A DNA stretch of 32,668 nt from JBCBCP01 sp039817385 (GTDB lineage Bacteria > Pseudomonadota > Alphaproteobacteria > Rhodobacterales > Rhodobacteraceae): positions 1-32,668 of the forward strand of contig JBCBVY010000008.1 of assembly GCA_039817385.1 (NCBI GenBank), read 5' to 3'. The translations under genes were made by a program, and so were the position numbers. This document shows positions 31,824 to 32,668 of the stretch, piece after piece. Position 1 is the first letter of the stretch. Each line of letters starts with the position of its first letter. The notes under the pieces are model-generated. The model ran no database searches, had not been told where the DNA came from, and saw only the letters and a program-made list of their open reading frames with translations.

Positions 31824-32498
31824 GTGGCGATCATTCTGAAGAAGTATGACCTGTCGGTGTTGCTGGCGCCCAAGGCGGCCAGCACCACCATCAAGCATGT
31901 CGCCTTCTTCATCGAGAATGGTCGCCCTTTCGAGCCCTACTACGCCAACAGCCGCCATCGGCAGGTGCACCAGCTTTACCACTCGCGGCTTTTCAAGTTT
32001 GAAAAAGAGCTTGTTGACTGGAACGCTTCGGTCTTTGCGGTGATCCGGGACCCGATTGAGCGGCTGCTGTCGTGCCATGCGAACCGGGTGCTTGAGCTCA
32101 ACGAGCTGGACAAGGTCCAGTTGACCGAGGCGGACGTGGAAAAGGGCGTGGTCGCGCGCCCCGATTTTGAGACTTTCGTGGCCCATCTGGGCCGCTACCG
32201 GCAGCTGTCGGACAAGATACGGCATCACAGCCTGCCGCTGGAGCGGTTCCTGGGCGGGCGCGCGGATCGCTACACAGGGGTTTTCGACTGCGCGGACCTC
32301 ACGGGCTTTTGGGACATGCTGCGCACCCGGGTGGGCAGATTGCCCGAAATCCCACGGGACCAACGCAGCGCCGCGGCTGTGAAGGCCCGCACGATCACAC
32401 GCGCCACGCTGGCGCGGATCCAGGAGCTCTTTGCCAAGGACTACGATGTCTTCGGCAAGTTTCTGGCTCAGACAGAGAGAACCTACCAGGTCACCTGA
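31824..32498 (+). CDS. Sulfotransferase-like protein
   Basis: About 224 residues. The 5'-phosphosulfate loop is visible as LLAPKAASTTIKHV (Pro16-Thr21) and the 3'-phosphate site as VIRDPIERLLSCH (Arg75-Ser83), the two PAPS-binding motifs of the family 2 carbohydrate sulfotransferases. The GTG at 31824 follows AGGAC (31808-31812); the longer frame from 31752 would overlap fusA by 53 bases. It lies in the same direction between fusA and tuf, normally adjacent genes, and is probably cotranscribed with them. It could add sulfate to a surface glycan. A 16-base match to the REP family lies near its 3' end (32330-32345). Confidence 0.75.
   Translation: MAIILKKYDLSVLLAPKAASTTIKHVAFFIENGRPFEPYYANSRHRQVHQLYHSRLFKFEKELVDWNASVFAVIRDPIERLLSCHANRVLELNELDKVQLTEADVEKGVVARPDFETFVAHLGRYRQLSDKIRHHSLPLERFLGGRADRYTGVFDCADLTGFWDMLRTRVGRLPEIPRDQRSAAAVKARTITRATLARIQELFAKDYDVFGKFLAQTERTYQVT
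32330..32345 (-). repeat. Possible REP relic inside the sulfotransferase gene
   Basis: The 16 bases are identical to positions 21710-21725 of the left REP element between rpoB and rpoC, but the GTAG head and the outer base pairs are missing. In frame it encodes part of RVGRLPEIP. It may be an old insertion now read as protein, or chance. Confidence 0.3.
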
Positions 32499-32527
32499 CC
32501 CGGATATGACATTCAAAGGAGGCCATC

Positions 32528-32668
32528 ATGGCAAAGGAAAAGTTTGAACGCACGAAGCCGCACGTGAACATCGGCACGATTGGGCACGTTGACCACGGCA
32601 AGACGACGCTGACGGCGGCGATCACGAAGTATTTCGGGGATTTCAAGGCGTATGACCAGATTGACGGC
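32528..32668 (+). CDS. tuf: Elongation factor EF-Tu, N-terminal 47 codons (partial)
   Basis: The ATG at 32528 follows an ideal AAAGGAGG site (32515-32522). The protein starts MAKEKFERTKPHVNIG and has the P-loop GHVDHGKT (19-26). The window ends before the switch regions. This is the second tuf copy, in the usual place after fusA. Confidence 0.98.
   Translation, partial: MAKEKFERTKPHVNIGTIGHVDHGKTTLTAAITKYFGDFKAYDQIDG

Overview
The window is about 32.7 kb of GC-rich DNA. It carries the transcription/translation supercluster of an alphaproteobacterium, in the order tuf, tRNA-Trp, secE, nusG, rplK, rplA, rplJ, rplL, rpoB, rpoC, rpsL, rpsG, fusA, tuf. The gene order, the RpoB that begins MAQSFLGQKR and the accessory gene content point to Rhodobacterales (roseobacter group). 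That is a judgement from sequence features, not from a database search. The window opens inside the 3' end of one tuf copy and closes inside the 5' end of a second, so the whole segment lies between two EF-Tu genes.

The core genes are intact, but unrelated genes sit at almost every boundary between core transcription units. Between tuf and tRNA-Trp are an alpha/beta hydrolase, an AraC regulator, a CatB-type acetyltransferase and a two-gene operon that I read as meh-mct (C4 mesaconyl-CoA hydration and mesaconyl-CoA C1-C4 CoA transfer, from the 3-hydroxypropionate bi-cycle). A small membrane protein lies between tRNA-Trp and secE. Between nusG and rplK are a membrane-bound LytTR regulator, an SMR transporter, an NhaR-like LysR regulator divergent from an SbtA-type transporter, and a protein with two OmpA-like domains. 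A secreted RTX/SGNH hydrolase on the minus strand separates rplA from rplJ. An APC permease separates rplL from rpoB, two tiny coiled-coil proteins separate rpoB from rpoC, a DMT permease and a rhamnosyltransferase-like protein separate rpoC from rpsL, and a sulfotransferase-like gene separates fusA from tuf.

Control signals are visible. The tRNA-Trp, rplK and rpoB upstream regions share a TTGCA(A/T/C)-17 bp-TAT(C/T)C promoter-like pattern, while the rpsL (str) operon has a near-consensus TTGACA-17-TATACG. Terminator-like hairpins with U-tracts precede nusG and lie in the rpoB leader, and rplJ has a long folded leader suited to L10 autoregulation. Strong terminators close rplA, rplL, rpoC and the first tuf.

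The most unusual structure is a family of REP-like elements: a GTAG head followed by a stem with 8-bp arms and a 3-nt loop, in inverted pairs, in the rpoB-rpoC and rpsL-rpsG spacers. The stems show compensated differences. A possible relic lies inside the sulfotransferase gene and a possible half-element upstream of nusG. The two coiled-coil mini-genes between rpoB and rpoC, one with an 11-residue repeat, are the best candidates for undescribed proteins.
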